64,000 bases of DNA from Streptomyces aurantiacus (GTDB lineage: Bacteria; Actinomycetota; Actinomycetes; Streptomycetales; Streptomycetaceae): positions 558,001 to 622,000 of the forward strand of contig NZ_CP114283.1 of assembly GCF_027107535.1 (NCBI RefSeq), read 5' to 3'. Numbering within the stretch: the first letter of the stretch is position 1; each line of letters begins with the position of its first letter. Below, piece after piece: positions 1-8,885 of this stretch. Made by a program: the position numbers and the translations under genes. Under the pieces are notes generated by a model, which had not been told where the DNA came from, made no database searches, and worked only from the letters and a program-made list of their open reading frames with translations.

Positions 1-1
1 C

Positions 2-322
2 GTGGAGACCACGTCGTTCGGTGTGAACCTCGACGCCGGGCGGCCCGAGACCTCGCCCAAGGCCGGACAGCGCGACTTCCCGTACAAGGTGAGCGAGTCC
101 GACCCCGAGGTCTTCTACATCTTCGCGGACGCCCGGACGCACAACGTGAGCTGGTTTCTGGAGCTCGACTGGTCCAGCGGCACGCAGACGGGTTCCGTGC
201 GGGTCGACGACCGCGGCAAGCCGTTCCGGACGAGCGGGAACGTGGGGCGGCCCGCGTACGACTTCCCGCTCGGCGACTCCGAGTGGGGGCGGAACGAGTA
301 CGAGCCCGACGTGCCCGGCTGA
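2..322 (+). CDS. C-terminal part of an uncharacterised protein (5' end outside window)
   Basis: The frame is open from the left edge to a TGA at 320-322, so only the last 106 or so residues are visible. They are polar and aromatic, with short beta-like stretches (FYIFADART, SWFLELDW, GSVRVDD) and no signal peptide, membrane segment or catalytic motif. The repeated pattern of hydrophobic strands followed by charged turns suggests a beta-rich effector or binding domain at the end of a longer protein. I do not recognise the family. A GTG lies at the first in-frame codon, but the frame continues to the edge, so it should be treated as partial. Confidence 0.6.
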   Translation: METTSFGVNLDAGRPETSPKAGQRDFPYKVSESDPEVFYIFADARTHNVSWFLELDWSSGTQTGSVRVDDRGKPFRTSGNVGRPAYDFPLGDSEWGRNEYEPDVPG

Positions 323-379
323 GCGGCCGCCCTTTCCCGGATCGGCGTCCGGCAAACCCGGCCGGCGTGATCCGTTCGA

Positions 380-388
380 TGGAACTTG
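380..388 (+). promoter_or_regulatory. Possible ECF-type -35 element (TGGAACTTG)
   Basis: The nine bases TGGAACTTG lie about 80 bases before the DUF574 gene at 467. The identical word occurs at 26635-26643, about 65 bases before the second DUF574 gene. GGAAC is a common -35 core for ECF sigma factors, but I cannot point to a matching -10 at a shared distance, so the role is uncertain. Confidence 0.25.
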
Positions 389-466
389 GATTCAGGGCAC
401 TATCAAGTCGCCCTGGGAGTTAGGTTGTTGCTCGTTGACTGACGCGACTCTCCAGGGAGAGGCTCT

Positions 467-1369
467 ATGCCCGGTGATGCTCTCAGCCAGGACCCCGCCG
501 AGCTGAGAAGGAGGATCGACACCACCAAGGCACACCCGGCCCGTGTCTACGACGTCTTCCTCGGGGGCAAGGACAACTACCCGGTGGACCGGGCCGCGGC
601 CGCCGCCGCGCTCACCGCCAACCCGCGCGGCTACCTCGACGTCCGGCACAACCGCGACTTCCTGCGCCGGGCGGTCAACACACTGTCGGGCGAAGAAGGC
701 GTCCGGCAGTACCTGGACATCGGCACCGGGCTGCCGACCCAGGAGAACGTGCACCAGATCGCCCAGCGCATCGCCCCCGACTCCCGGGTCGTGTACGTCG
801 ACAACGACCCGGTCGTCCTCGCCCACGCGCGCGCCCTGCTCACCAGCGGGCCCCAGGGCCTCACCGACTACATCGACGCCGACCTCGAGAACCCGGCCCA
901 GATCCTCGAAAGGGCCGCGAAGACCCTGGACTTCGACCGGCCGGTCGCCCTCGCGCTCGTGGCGGTCCTGCACTTCGTCGAGGACGAGAAGGCCTACCCG
1001 ATCGTGCGTGAGCTGATCGAGGCCCTGCCCTCGGGCAGCCGGCTCGTGCTCAGCCATCTCACCGAGGACCTCAACCCCGAGAACATCCGCGCGGTCCAGC
1101 GGACGTACACCGAGCGCGGCTTCACCTTCGTGCTGCGCTCGAAGGCGGAGGTCGAGCGGTTCCTCACGGAGAACGGGCTGGAGATCGACGCGCCCGGCGT
1201 GGTCCCCGCCCACCACTGGCGGCCCGACGACGCGGCGCCGGTGCCCGAGCCGCCCGAGGCCGGCTACCTCGACGAGCTCGACGACATCGAGAAGGTCCGG
1301 TACCGGGACATCAACGACGTGACGGACGCGGACATCAACGTGTACGCGGTCACCGGCCGCAAGCCCTGA
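467..1369 (+). CDS. S-adenosylmethionine-dependent methyltransferase, DUF574 family (copy 1)
   Basis: Predicted cytosolic methyltransferase of 300 residues of the actinobacterial DUF574 (Methyltransf_19) family, whose substrates are mostly unknown. Visible signatures are the family motif GGKDNYPVD (residues 33-41), the SAM-binding loop YLDIGTGLP (82-90) and the acidic strand end VVYVDNDPVVLAHAR, where the Asp would contact the SAM ribose. The ATG is preceded by GGGAGAGG at a good distance. It ends 10 bases from the convergent DUF4253 gene. A paralogue is at 26710-27528. Such genes often lie near XRE-DUF397 regulators in Streptomyces, and one such pair lies further along (49200-50223). Confidence 0.9.
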   Translation: MPGDALSQDPAELRRRIDTTKAHPARVYDVFLGGKDNYPVDRAAAAAALTANPRGYLDVRHNRDFLRRAVNTLSGEEGVRQYLDIGTGLPTQENVHQIAQRIAPDSRVVYVDNDPVVLAHARALLTSGPQGLTDYIDADLENPAQILERAAKTLDFDRPVALALVAVLHFVEDEKAYPIVRELIEALPSGSRLVLSHLTEDLNPENIRAVQRTYTERGFTFVLRSKAEVERFLTENGLEIDAPGVVPAHHWRPDDAAPVPEPPEAGYLDELDDIEKVRYRDINDVTDADINVYAVTGRKP

Positions 1370-1379
1370 GTCCCGCTCC

Positions 1380-2177
1380 TCAGTTCCACCGGAACGACCA
1401 GGAGGGTGCGCCGAGCACCTCGCGCTCGGCGTACGCCCGCAGGGAGGCGTGGCCGCTCTCCGCGACGGTGTCCGGGCAGAACGCGTAGTGCTCGGCGGCG
1501 ACCGCCTCGGCCTCGGCCGGGGTACGGGGCGGGGCCGCGACGGAGACGACCAGCTGGTCGAAGGTGAGCGCCACGACCCGTATGCCGAAGCGGTCCTCCC
1601 AGGAACGCAGGACCGCGCACAACCGCGCCACGTCGCTCGTGAGGCCGACCGGACCGCACCAGCCGAGGGCGGCCGGGATGTCGGCGCTGCGGCGGGCCGG
1701 TACGAGCGCGAGCCGGGCCTCCTCCAGCCGTCCCGTGCCGCCGAGGAGGGCGTCCGTCACCTCGGCCGCCCGGGCGTCCGGGTCGGCCGCGGGCTCGCCC
1801 GCCGAGGCGAGGCCGGGCCAGTCGGCGTCCTCCGCCTCCGCCGCGAACTCCTCCCAGAGCTCCGCGAGCACCTCGTCGGCGTCGTGGTCGCCCGGATACG
1901 ACGCGAGGTCCGGGTCCAGCCCCCACTTGTCCGGGTGTGATTCGCCGGCCGTGCTCCCGCCGACCAGGACCGGACACAGGCCGGCCGTGCGGCGCGCGGA
2001 CGTCAGGCGCAGCCAGTCGCCCGGTGCCGCCCGGGCGTCGGCGCGCCACAGCAGCGGTTCGTCCCAGGGGCCCTCGACCGTCGTGTCGAGGAGGGCACCG
2101 GGCGGAAGGTCGAGACCGAGCGAGCGGCCGGTCGGATCGGCCGCCAGCTTCGGCAGCTGGTTCGGAAGAGTCGCCAT
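1380..2177 (-). CDS. DUF4253 domain-containing protein
   Basis: About 265 residues. The C-terminal half matches the DUF4253 pattern: W-x-D-R-F-G-I-R-V-V-A-L-T-F-D-x-L, then APPRTPAEAEAVAAEHYAFCPD and a closing W-S-F-R-W. Members are soluble proteins of unknown function common in Streptomyces. The N-terminal half is acidic with Asp/Glu runs and no signal peptide. I chose the ATG at 2177 (MATLPNQ) over a GTG-rich extension starting at 2207, because the family usually begins near this point; the difference is 10 residues. The downstream end meets the convergent methyltransferase after 10 bases. Confidence 0.8.
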   Translation of the reverse strand: MATLPNQLPKLAADPTGRSLGLDLPPGALLDTTVEGPWDEPLLWRADARAAPGDWLRLTSARRTAGLCPVLVGGSTAGESHPDKWGLDPDLASYPGDHDADEVLAELWEEFAAEAEDADWPGLASAGEPAADPDARAAEVTDALLGGTGRLEEARLALVPARRSADIPAALGWCGPVGLTSDVARLCAVLRSWEDRFGIRVVALTFDQLVVSVAAPPRTPAEAEAVAAEHYAFCPDTVAESGHASLRAYAEREVLGAPSWSFRWN

Positions 2178-2240
2178 GCACGTGACTGTAGGGCTCGTCA
2201 CCGACAACGGCGTGGGCGACCGTCTCCGGCGACAACCGAC

Positions 2241-2271
2241 GCGGCGCCGCCCTGCGCGGGCCCGGCGCCGC
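2241..2271 (-). terminator. Hairpin after the APH-like gene
   Basis: A 9-base perfect inverted repeat, GCGGCGCCG (2241-2249) and CGGCGCCGC (2263-2271), sits 7 bases beyond the stop of the APH-like gene. It lacks a T tract, as is usual for Streptomyces. Confidence 0.5.
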
Positions 2272-2277
2272 GGCCCG

Positions 2278-3204
2278 TCAGTCGGTGCCGAACCAGGTCT
2301 CCGCGAGCGAGTCCAGCGTCGGCTTCGGCGGCTTGGGCAGCAGGCTCAGGTACCAGGGGAGATTGCTGTAGACGTGCAGCAGCGTGTACGCCATGAGCGT
2401 GTGCGGGTCGAACGGGGCGCGCCCGTACGCCTCGTAGAACCGCTTCAGCAGCCGGGGCTGCCCGCACGCGACGAACAGGCCGACACCCACGAAGTCGTAG
2501 GCCGGATCACCGACCATCGCGGGCTCGAAGTCGAACAGGCCCGTCAGGCGCCAGCCCTCCGGGTCCACGGTCAGGTGCTGGCGCATGAACTCGGTGTGCA
2601 GCAGCACGCGTCGTGCCGGGGTGGCCAGCGGCACCGAGCTCAGGAACCACGGAATCTGCTCCAGCCACGCCTGGGACAGTCCGGCCTCGCGCTGCTGCGC
2701 CACCGCGTTCGCACGCTGTGAGTCGACGAACAGGCCCCAGTCGGACGGACCGACGAAGCCCGCGAGCGGCGCCGGACTCAGCGCGTGCAGCGCTGCGAGG
2801 GTCTCACCGGCCTCCGTGACGATACGGTCCTGCTCCGCCGCCGGAATCCGAGGCCAGGCCTCCGCGAGGCTCTCGCCCGGCAGCCGGGACATCAGGACGA
2901 AGGACCAGCCGTTCTTGTACGCGCCGGCCGAGTACAACTGCGGTGTCGGGACCGGCAGTTTGCCGTACACATGGCTGAGCATCCGCTCCTCGCGCCTGGC
3001 GTCGAGCTTCTCGAAGGCGGGGAACAGCTTCAGGACGTGCGCGGCGCCGATGGAGTACACCGGCAGCGAGCCCTCGATGAAGCGGACCATCGGTTTCGGG
3101 ACCAGACCGAGGCGCTCGCACAGGTCCGCGACGGCAGGTCGCAGCAGTGCCTCGTCCCGGACGACGTCGTCCAGTTCTTCGCCGGTCTCAACGAGTGGCA
3201 GCAT
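2278..3204 (-). CDS. Aminoglycoside phosphotransferase (APH)-fold protein
   Basis: 308 residues with the APH/choline kinase fold. Lys59 in HVLKLF is the likely ATP-binding lysine. The catalytic loop reads LLHTEFMRQHL (201-211), and FDFEPAMVGDPAYDF (224-238) carries the metal-binding Asp of the DFG-like motif. In classic APH enzymes the loop is HxD(x4)N. Here the Asp position is Glu205 and the Asn position is His210, so the enzyme is either a divergent subfamily or catalytically altered. A specific resistance role cannot be inferred. The gene stands alone between two hairpins and starts with ATG at 3204. Confidence 0.8.
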   Translation of the reverse strand: MLPLVETGEELDDVVRDEALLRPAVADLCERLGLVPKPMVRFIEGSLPVYSIGAAHVLKLFPAFEKLDARREERMLSHVYGKLPVPTPQLYSAGAYKNGWSFVLMSRLPGESLAEAWPRIPAAEQDRIVTEAGETLAALHALSPAPLAGFVGPSDWGLFVDSQRANAVAQQREAGLSQAWLEQIPWFLSSVPLATPARRVLLHTEFMRQHLTVDPEGWRLTGLFDFEPAMVGDPAYDFVGVGLFVACGQPRLLKRFYEAYGRAPFDPHTLMAYTLLHVYSNLPWYLSLLPKPPKPTLDSLAETWFGTD

Positions 3205-3564
3205 GGCTGGTGGACACCCTCCGGCCGGCCGGGGTGAAGAAGGGCAGTGCAGTGCTCATCGCGCTCCCAGCGTGCGGTCCAACAGGGCTCTGGACTCCCC
3301 GAAGTTGGGGTTTGGCGCCCCGCAGCATCGCATACTCCGGGGTGCGCCCGGACACCTCAACCTTTGGCCATCACTCGTACGGACGGACACCTCGGAGCGA
3401 GTGAGGACAGAGGCATATGCGGGGCGGGACCCTGTGGCTCAAATGCCGTGCCACAGGGCCCGCCGACCGGCCGCGAGGCCGATCACCGCTAACTCGAAAG
3501 CCCCTCTGACGTGTACGCCTTCAATACCCCTTCACCCGAACGGGTGTGGGTCGACCGGCGTCGG
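3205..3564. other. Intergenic region between argS and the APH-like gene
   Basis: 360 bases without a convincing gene. It holds a strong hairpin (3423-3464), a small hairpin directly after argS (3533-3546) and an inverted repeat TCACTCG...CGAGTGA (3371-3404) that could belong to the promoter region of the APH-like gene. No tRNA or riboswitch pattern was seen. Confidence 0.5.
3423..3464 (-). terminator. Strong hairpin downstream of argS
   Basis: GGCGGGACCCTGTGGC (3423-3438) pairs with GCCACAGGGCCCGCC (3450-3464): 15 base pairs, one bulged A and an 11-base loop. It lies 100 bases beyond the argS stop and could end argS transcription before the APH-like gene. Confidence 0.5.
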
Positions 3565-5349
3565 TCAGAGGCGCCCGGGCGTCCTGATGCCGAGCAGCGC
3601 CATGCCCTGGTGGAGCGTGCGGGCCGTCAGGTCGACGAGGAGGAGACGGTTCTCGACGACCTCCTTCGGGTTCGCGTCGCTCAGCACCTGGCACTGGTCG
3701 TAGAACGTCGTCAGGTGCGACGCCAGCTGGTACAGGTACGAGGCCAGCTTGTGCGGCTCGTACCCCGCGGCCACGTCCAGGAGCAGCTCGCCGAACTGGT
3801 CCAGGTGCAGACCCAGCGCGCGCTCCGCCGGAGCCAGCGCGAGCTCCGGGTGGGCCAGCGGACGCGCGTCCCCGGCCTTGCGGAGGATCGACTGGATACG
3901 GGCGTACGCGTACTGGAGGTACACGCTCGTGTCGCCGTTCAGCGACACCATCTGGTCCAGGTCGAACTTGTAGTCCCGGACGGCCGACGTGGAGAGGTCC
4001 GCGTACTTCACGGCGCCCACACCGACGAACCGGCCGTTCTCGACGATCTCCTCCTCGGTCAGGCCGACCTTCTCGGCCTTCTCACGGACCACCGTCGTGG
4101 CACGGTCGATCGCCTCGTCCAGCAGGTCGACCAGCCGGACCGTCTCGCCCTCACGCGTCTTGAACGGCTTGCCGTCCTTGCCGAGGACCGTGCCGAAGGC
4201 AAGCTGCTGCGCCTTCGTCTCCCCGCTCAGCCAGCCCGCCCTGCGTGCCGTCTCGAAGACCATCTTGAAGTGCAGGGACTGGCGGGCGTCGACCACGTAG
4301 ACGAGCGTGTCCGCCTTGAGGTCGAAGACACGGTTCCTGATCGCGGAGAGGTCGGTGGCCGCGTAGCCGTAGCCGCCGTCCGACTTCTTCACGATCAGCG
4401 GGACGGGGTTGCCGTCGGGGCCCTTGACGTCGTCGAAGAACACGCACAGCGCGCCCTCCGAGCGGACCGCGACACCCGACTCCTCCAGGAGGCGGCACGT
4501 CTCGTCCAGCATGTCGTTGTAGCCCGACTCGCCGACGATGTCCGCGTCCCGGATCTCCATGTCCAGCTTCTCGAAGACCGAGAAGAAGTAGACCTTCGAC
4601 TCGTCCACGAACCGCTGCCAGATGGCGAGGGTGTGCGGGTCGCCCGCCTGGAGGTCGACCACCCTGCGGCGCGCCCGCGTCTTGAACTCCTCGTCGGAGT
4701 CGAAGTGCGTACGCGCGGCCTTGTAGAGGCGGTTGAGGTTCGACATCGCCTCCTCGCCCGTCTCCGCGGTGTCGTCCCCGGCGGCTTCGCGGTCCAGCTC
4801 GTGCGGGTGCTCGTCCAGGTACTGGATGAGCATGCCGAACTGGGTGCCCCAGTCGCCGATGTGGTGCCGCCTGACGACGGTCTCGCCGACGAACTCCAGG
4901 ATCTGCACGACCGCGTCACCGATCACCGCGGAGCGGAGGTGGCCTACGTGCATCTCCTTCGCCACGTTCGGCTGGGCGTAGTCGATGACCGTCGTGCCCG
5001 GGTGGTCGGTGAACGGCACGCCGAGGCGGCCCGCCGGGTCCGTGGCACGGGCCGCGAGGGTCTCCGTGATCGCCCGGTCCGTGATCGTGATGTTCAGGAA
5101 GCCGGGGCCCGAGACCTCGATGTCCTCGATCAGGTCACCCTTGACGACCCGGTCGACGACCTGCGTCGCGAGGTCCCTGGGGTTGGCCTTCGCCTTCTTC
5201 GCCAGGGCGAGGATTCCGTTGGCCTGGAAGTCCGCCCTGTCGCTGCGTCGCAGCAGCGGGTCCGCGGTCGCGGTCTCCGGCAGGGCTGCCGTGAGCGCGT
5301 CCGACAGGCGCTGGTGGACGTGGGCGGTGAGGGACGTGACCGAGGCCAT
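3565..5349 (-). CDS. argS: Arginyl-tRNA synthetase
   Basis: Charges tRNA-Arg with arginine in the cytosol. The 594-residue protein has the ArgRS layout: N-terminal additional domain (about 1-110), Rossmann catalytic domain with the HIGH-type motif HVGH (134-137) in the context [17 protein letters not shown], the family motif [15 protein letters not shown], and a C-terminal DALR anticodon-binding helix bundle containing [13 protein letters not shown]. The KMSKS loop is degenerate ([10 protein letters not shown]), as in many ArgRS enzymes. Start ATG at 5349; GAGGAG lies about 15 bases upstream. It is divergent from lysS, so the pair shares a 278-base control region. Confidence 0.97.
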   Translation of the reverse strand: MASVTSLTAHVHQRLSDALTAALPETATADPLLRRSDRADFQANGILALAKKAKANPRDLATQVVDRVVKGDLIEDIEVSGPGFLNITITDRAITETLAARATDPAGRLGVPFTDHPGTTVIDYAQPNVAKEMHVGHLRSAVIGDAVVQILEFVGETVVRRHHIGDWGTQFGMLIQYLDEHPHELDREAAGDDTAETGEEAMSNLNRLYKAARTHFDSDEEFKTRARRRVVDLQAGDPHTLAIWQRFVDESKVYFFSVFEKLDMEIRDADIVGESGYNDMLDETCRLLEESGVAVRSEGALCVFFDDVKGPDGNPVPLIVKKSDGGYGYAATDLSAIRNRVFDLKADTLVYVVDARQSLHFKMVFETARRAGWLSGETKAQQLAFGTVLGKDGKPFKTREGETVRLVDLLDEAIDRATTVVREKAEKVGLTEEEIVENGRFVGVGAVKYADLSTSAVRDYKFDLDQMVSLNGDTSVYLQYAYARIQSILRKAGDARPLAHPELALAPAERALGLHLDQFGELLLDVAAGYEPHKLASYLYQLASHLTTFYDQCQVLSDANPKEVVENRLLLVDLTARTLHQGMALLGIRTPGRL

Positions 5350-5627
5350 GGAATGGGTGCCGTTCTCCTCGTGGGTATGGATCAGCCCAGTATCCCACGG
5401 GGGGTAAAGGGGTTTTCGCCCCCGCCGCCCCTGCTCGTTCCCGCCACCTGCTCGAGGGCGCAGCGCGACAGGGGAGGTCTGAGGGCGCAGCCCCAGGGAC
5501 GGGAAGGGCAGGGGCGCCGGGGGCGAGGAAAGCCGTTTTCGTGGATGAGGGCGTAGCTGGGAGAATGGGAAGGGTCAGCCGTGCGAACGTACCGCCGGCG
5601 CATGACACCTCCTGAGGAAAGAAGGAC
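5350..5627. promoter_or_regulatory. Divergent argS/lysS control region
   Basis: 278 bases between two divergent aminoacyl-tRNA synthetase genes. On the minus strand a GATACT hexamer near 5388-5393 could be the argS -10. On the plus strand GAGAAT near 5562-5567 is a weak -10 candidate for lysS. I looked for the T-box bulge and an S-turn/antiterminator arrangement and did not find them. The middle (5400-5530) is a G/C-rich stretch of short inverted repeats. Confidence 0.35.
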
Positions 5628-7370
5628 GTGCCGATCGTGGCTCAGAGCACCGAGACCACCGACTGGGTCTCCCGTTTCGCGGATGAGGTCATCGAGGAGT
5701 CGGAGCGCCGAGCCCCGGGTAAACCCGTCGTCGTCGCGTCCGGACTGTCCCCCTCCGGTCCCATCCACCTCGGCAACCTGCGCGAGGTCATGACCCCGCA
5801 CCTGGTCGCCGACGAGATCCGCCGCCGCGGCCACGAGGTCAGGCATCTGATCTCGTGGGACGACTACGACCGGTACCGGAAGGTTCCGAACGGCGTCCCC
5901 GGGACCGACGCGTCGTGGGCCGAGCACATCGGCAGGCCCCTGACCTCCGTGCCCGCCCCGGAGGGCTCCCCGTACCCGAACTGGGCCGAGCACTTCAAGG
6001 CCGCCATGGTCGACGCCCTCGCGGAGATGGGCGTCGCGTTCGACGGGATCAGCCAGACCGAGCAGTACACGTCGGGCGTCTACCGCGAGCAGGTCCTGCA
6101 CGCGATGAAGCACCGCGGCGACATCGACGCGATCCTCGACCAGTACCGCACCAAGAAGGCCCCCGCGAAGAAGCAGGGCCAGAAGCCCGTCGACGAGGCG
6201 GAGCTCGAAGCCGCCGAGGGGTCCGGCGCGGCCGCCGAGGACGACGGCACCGGATCCGCCGGGTACTTCCCGTACAAGCCGTACTGCGGTGGCTGCGGCA
6301 AGGACCTCACCACCGTCACGTCCTACGACGACGACACCACCGAGCTGGCGTACACCTGCGCCGAGTGCGCCTTCTCGGAGACCGTCAGGCTGAGCGAGTT
6401 CAACCGCGGCAAGCTGGTGTGGAAGGTCGACTGGCCGATGCGCTGGGCCTACGAGGGCGTCGTCTTCGAGCCCAGCGGCGTCGACCACTCGTCGCCCGGG
6501 TCCAGCTTCCAGGTGGGCGGGCAGATCGTCGGGAGCATCTTCGGCGGCAAGCAGCCCATCGGACCCATGTACGCGTTCGTGGGGATCTCCGGGATGGCGA
6601 AGATGTCGTCCTCCAAGGGTGGGGTCCCGACTCCGGGCGACGCTTTGAAGATCATGGAGCCGCAGCTGCTGCGCTGGCTCTACGCCCGCCGCAGGCCCAA
6701 CCAGTCGTTCAAGATCGCCTTCGACCAGGAGATCCAGCGGCTCTACGACGAGTGGGACAAGCTGGAAGGGAAGGTCGCCGACGGGTCCGCCCTCCCGGCG
6801 GACGCCGCCGCCCACGCGCGCGCGGTCGGCACCGCCGCGGGTGAGCTCCCGAGGACGCCCCGGCCGATGGCCTACCGCACGCTCGCGTCCGTCGCCGACA
6901 TCACCGCGGGCGCCGAGGACCAGACCCTGCGCATTCTCGGCGAGCTCGACCCGGCCGCCCCGATCACGTCGCTCGACGAGGTCCGGCCGCGGCTCGACAG
7001 GGCCGAGGCCTGGATCAACACCCAGGTCCCCGCCGACCAGCGGACCGTCGTGCGGGACGAGGCCGACGCGGAGCTCCTCAAGTCCCTCGACGACCAGGGC
7101 CGCGCGTCACTGCGGCTGCTGCTCGACGGCCTCGACGCGCACTGGTCGCTGGACGGGCTCACCCATCTCGTCTACGGCGTTCCCAAGGTCCAGGCCGGCT
7201 TCTCCGCCGACGCCACCCCGAAGGAACTCCCGGCCGAGATCAAGGTCGCCCAGCGCACCTTCTTCGCCCTGCTCTACCACCTGCTGGTCGGTCGTGACAC
7301 CGGCCCGCGCCTGCCCACCCTGCTCCTCGCGGTGGGCCAGGAGCGGGTGAGGAAGCTGCTCGGCGAGTAG
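5628..7370 (+). CDS. lysS: Class I lysyl-tRNA synthetase
   Basis: Charges tRNA-Lys with lysine. Unlike the common class II enzyme this is the class I form (LysRS1/LysK type): 580 residues with the nucleotide-binding motif HLGN (47-50) in SGPIHLGNLREV, and KMSSS (325-329). A Cys cluster CGGCGKDL...CAECAF (about 222-246) looks like a zinc ribbon in the connective region. The C-terminal half is an alpha-helical anticodon-binding domain. The called GTG start has AGGAAA upstream. An in-frame GTG nine bases later (5637) with AAGGA ten bases before it is an equally good start. A strong terminator follows at 7388. Confidence 0.95.
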   Translation: MPIVAQSTETTDWVSRFADEVIEESERRAPGKPVVVASGLSPSGPIHLGNLREVMTPHLVADEIRRRGHEVRHLISWDDYDRYRKVPNGVPGTDASWAEHIGRPLTSVPAPEGSPYPNWAEHFKAAMVDALAEMGVAFDGISQTEQYTSGVYREQVLHAMKHRGDIDAILDQYRTKKAPAKKQGQKPVDEAELEAAEGSGAAAEDDGTGSAGYFPYKPYCGGCGKDLTTVTSYDDDTTELAYTCAECAFSETVRLSEFNRGKLVWKVDWPMRWAYEGVVFEPSGVDHSSPGSSFQVGGQIVGSIFGGKQPIGPMYAFVGISGMAKMSSSKGGVPTPGDALKIMEPQLLRWLYARRRPNQSFKIAFDQEIQRLYDEWDKLEGKVADGSALPADAAAHARAVGTAAGELPRTPRPMAYRTLASVADITAGAEDQTLRILGELDPAAPITSLDEVRPRLDRAEAWINTQVPADQRTVVRDEADAELLKSLDDQGRASLRLLLDGLDAHWSLDGLTHLVYGVPKVQAGFSADATPKELPAEIKVAQRTFFALLYHLLVGRDTGPRLPTLLLAVGQERVRKLLGE

Positions 7371-7387
7371 CCCGCGCCCGTACGCGG

Positions 7388-7419
7388 AGGGGGCGCCCGG
7401 AGATTTCCGGGCGCCCCCT
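7388..7419. terminator. Bidirectional terminator between lysS and the DUF2637 gene
   Basis: A perfect 12-base stem, GGGGGCGCCCGG (7389-7400) and CCGGGCGCCCCC (7407-7418), extended by an A-T pair, with loop AGATTT. It lies between two convergent genes and can act on both. Confidence 0.8.
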
Positions 7420-7423
7420 TCCA

Positions 7424-7460
7424 CGTACAGGCACCGCGTGCCGCGTACAGGCACGGCGTG
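7424..7460. repeat. Two-copy tandem repeat, 20-base period
   Basis: CGTACAGGCACxGCGTG occurs at 7424-7440 and again at 7444-7460, differing at one base, in the spacer between the terminator and the DUF2637 stop codon. Function unknown. Confidence 0.7.
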
Positions 7461-7471
7461 GGCGCCTGTGC

Positions 7472-8863
7472 CTACGCGATGTGGTCTTCCTGGAGTATCG
7501 CCGTGTGGCGGTTGGTGAAGCGATTCACCATGCGGTCGGCCTCGCGCTGCGGAAGCTTGATGCCGTACGTGGCTTCCACGTCACCCCTGAACTGGCCCGA
7601 GGTCGGATAGCTGCCGTCTATCGACTTCTTGAAGACCAGGTAGTAGTCCTCCTCGGTCGGCTCCGTGCCGCCACCCGCACCCAGCTCACGGGTACGGCCC
7701 GGGCCCGCCGGGATCGGGAAGGTGCCGGTGTCCTCCGCGGAGGGCTCCGGGTCGGGGACCGACGGCTCCTCGTACTGCTGCGGGAAGGTCTCCTGCTGCT
7801 GCGGGACGGTCTCCTGCTCGAACCGCCGCCGGTCCCGGAACTGCCGCTGGTCCTGGAACCGCTGCTGTTCCTCGAACTCCTCGGCCTGCTGCTGTTCCGA
7901 GTACCACTCGGTGTACGCGGCTTCCGGGTCGTACGTCGGGTCGTAGCCGCCCTGGTACGCGACGGACTGGGGGTCCCGGGCATGGAGCCACGGATTCTGC
8001 GGTTCCGCCTGGTCCGGCTGCTCGGGAAAGTCCTCGTCCTCGGGGGCGGGACGCTGCGCCTGGGCACGTGCCGGGTCGTTCTCCAGGGCGGGCGCCGTCA
8101 CGGGGGCGTGAGCGCCCGCGGCGGTGTCGGCCCGCTCCAGGGCCGGCTGCGGCGCCGGGGGCAGCAGCGCGGGCTCGATGCCGGCCGCCGCGAGGCCGGC
8201 GGGTGCGGTCTCGGCCAGCGGTACGCCGTAGCGGGCGAGGCGCAGGGGCATGAGGGACTCGACGGGGGCCTTGCGGCGCCAGGCCCGGCCGAAGCGGGAC
8301 CGCAGCCGCGCCTGGTAGACGAGGCGTTCCTGTTCGAGCTTGATGACCTGCTCGTAGGAGCGCAGTTCCCACAGCTTCATGCGGCGCCACAGGAGGAAGG
8401 TGGGGAGCGGGGAGAGCAGCCAGCGGGTGAGGCGCACGCCCTCCATGTGCTTGTCGGCCGTGATGTCCGCGATCCGGCCGACCGCGTGCCGGGCCGCCTC
8501 CACGGAGACCACGAACAGGACCGGGATGACCGAGTGCATGCCCACGCCCAGCGGGTCCGGCCAGGCGGCCGCGCCGTTGAACGCGATGGTCGCCGCCGTC
8601 AGCAGCCACGCCGTCTGACGCAGGAGCGGGAACGGGATCCTGATCCAGGTGAGGAGCAGGTCGAGTGCGAGCAGCACACAGATGCCCGCGTCGATGCCGA
8701 TCGGGAAGACGTAACTGAAGTTGCCGAAGCCCTTCTGGAGGGCGAGTTCGCGAACCGCCGCGTAGGAACCGGCGAAGCCGATACCGGCGATGACGACCGC
8801 TCCGAAGACGACCACCCCGATGAGGATCCGGTGCGTCTTGGTGAGCTGCAGAGGCGCGGCCAC
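7472..8863 (-). CDS. DUF2637 (Spd-like) membrane protein
   Basis: 463 residues. Four hydrophobic segments near residues 12-33, 45-67, 78-97 and 108-125 form the DUF2637 domain, related to the Spd plasmid-spread proteins of actinomycete conjugative elements but common as chromosomal copies. A basic region follows (MKLWELRSYEQVIKLEQERL, likely coiled coil), then a long low-complexity Pro/Ala and Gln/Glu-rich linker with QQQ and EEQQRF runs (about 230-390). A conserved-looking C-terminal domain (395-463) ends in RMVNRFTNRH and is probably DNA- or partner-binding. GTG start with GGGAGGGG upstream. No other transfer genes are nearby, so a direct role in conjugation is not supported. Confidence 0.8.
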   Translation of the reverse strand: MAAPLQLTKTHRILIGVVVFGAVVIAGIGFAGSYAAVRELALQKGFGNFSYVFPIGIDAGICVLLALDLLLTWIRIPFPLLRQTAWLLTAATIAFNGAAAWPDPLGVGMHSVIPVLFVVSVEAARHAVGRIADITADKHMEGVRLTRWLLSPLPTFLLWRRMKLWELRSYEQVIKLEQERLVYQARLRSRFGRAWRRKAPVESLMPLRLARYGVPLAETAPAGLAAAGIEPALLPPAPQPALERADTAAGAHAPVTAPALENDPARAQAQRPAPEDEDFPEQPDQAEPQNPWLHARDPQSVAYQGGYDPTYDPEAAYTEWYSEQQQAEEFEEQQRFQDQRQFRDRRRFEQETVPQQQETFPQQYEEPSVPDPEPSAEDTGTFPIPAGPGRTRELGAGGGTEPTEEDYYLVFKKSIDGSYPTSGQFRGDVEATYGIKLPQREADRMVNRFTNRHTAILQEDHIA

Positions 8864-8885
8864 CGTACTCCCCTCCCATTACGAC

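Noticed and set aside
3511..5556. 681-codon open frame on the plus strand across argS
   Set aside because: Antisense shadow of argS: Val/Arg/Leu-rich, no motif, produced by the G/C third-position bias.
5350..5627. Possible T-box riboswitch in the argS/lysS control region
   Set aside because: No T-box sequence, specifier stem or antiterminator could be found.
5382..6815. 477-codon frame on the minus strand across lysS
   Set aside because: Antisense to a clear LysRS with motifs; composition typical of shadow frames.
7472..8863. DUF2637 gene as evidence of a conjugative element
   Set aside because: No tra, rep, int or other spd gene nearby; chromosomal DUF2637 copies are common.
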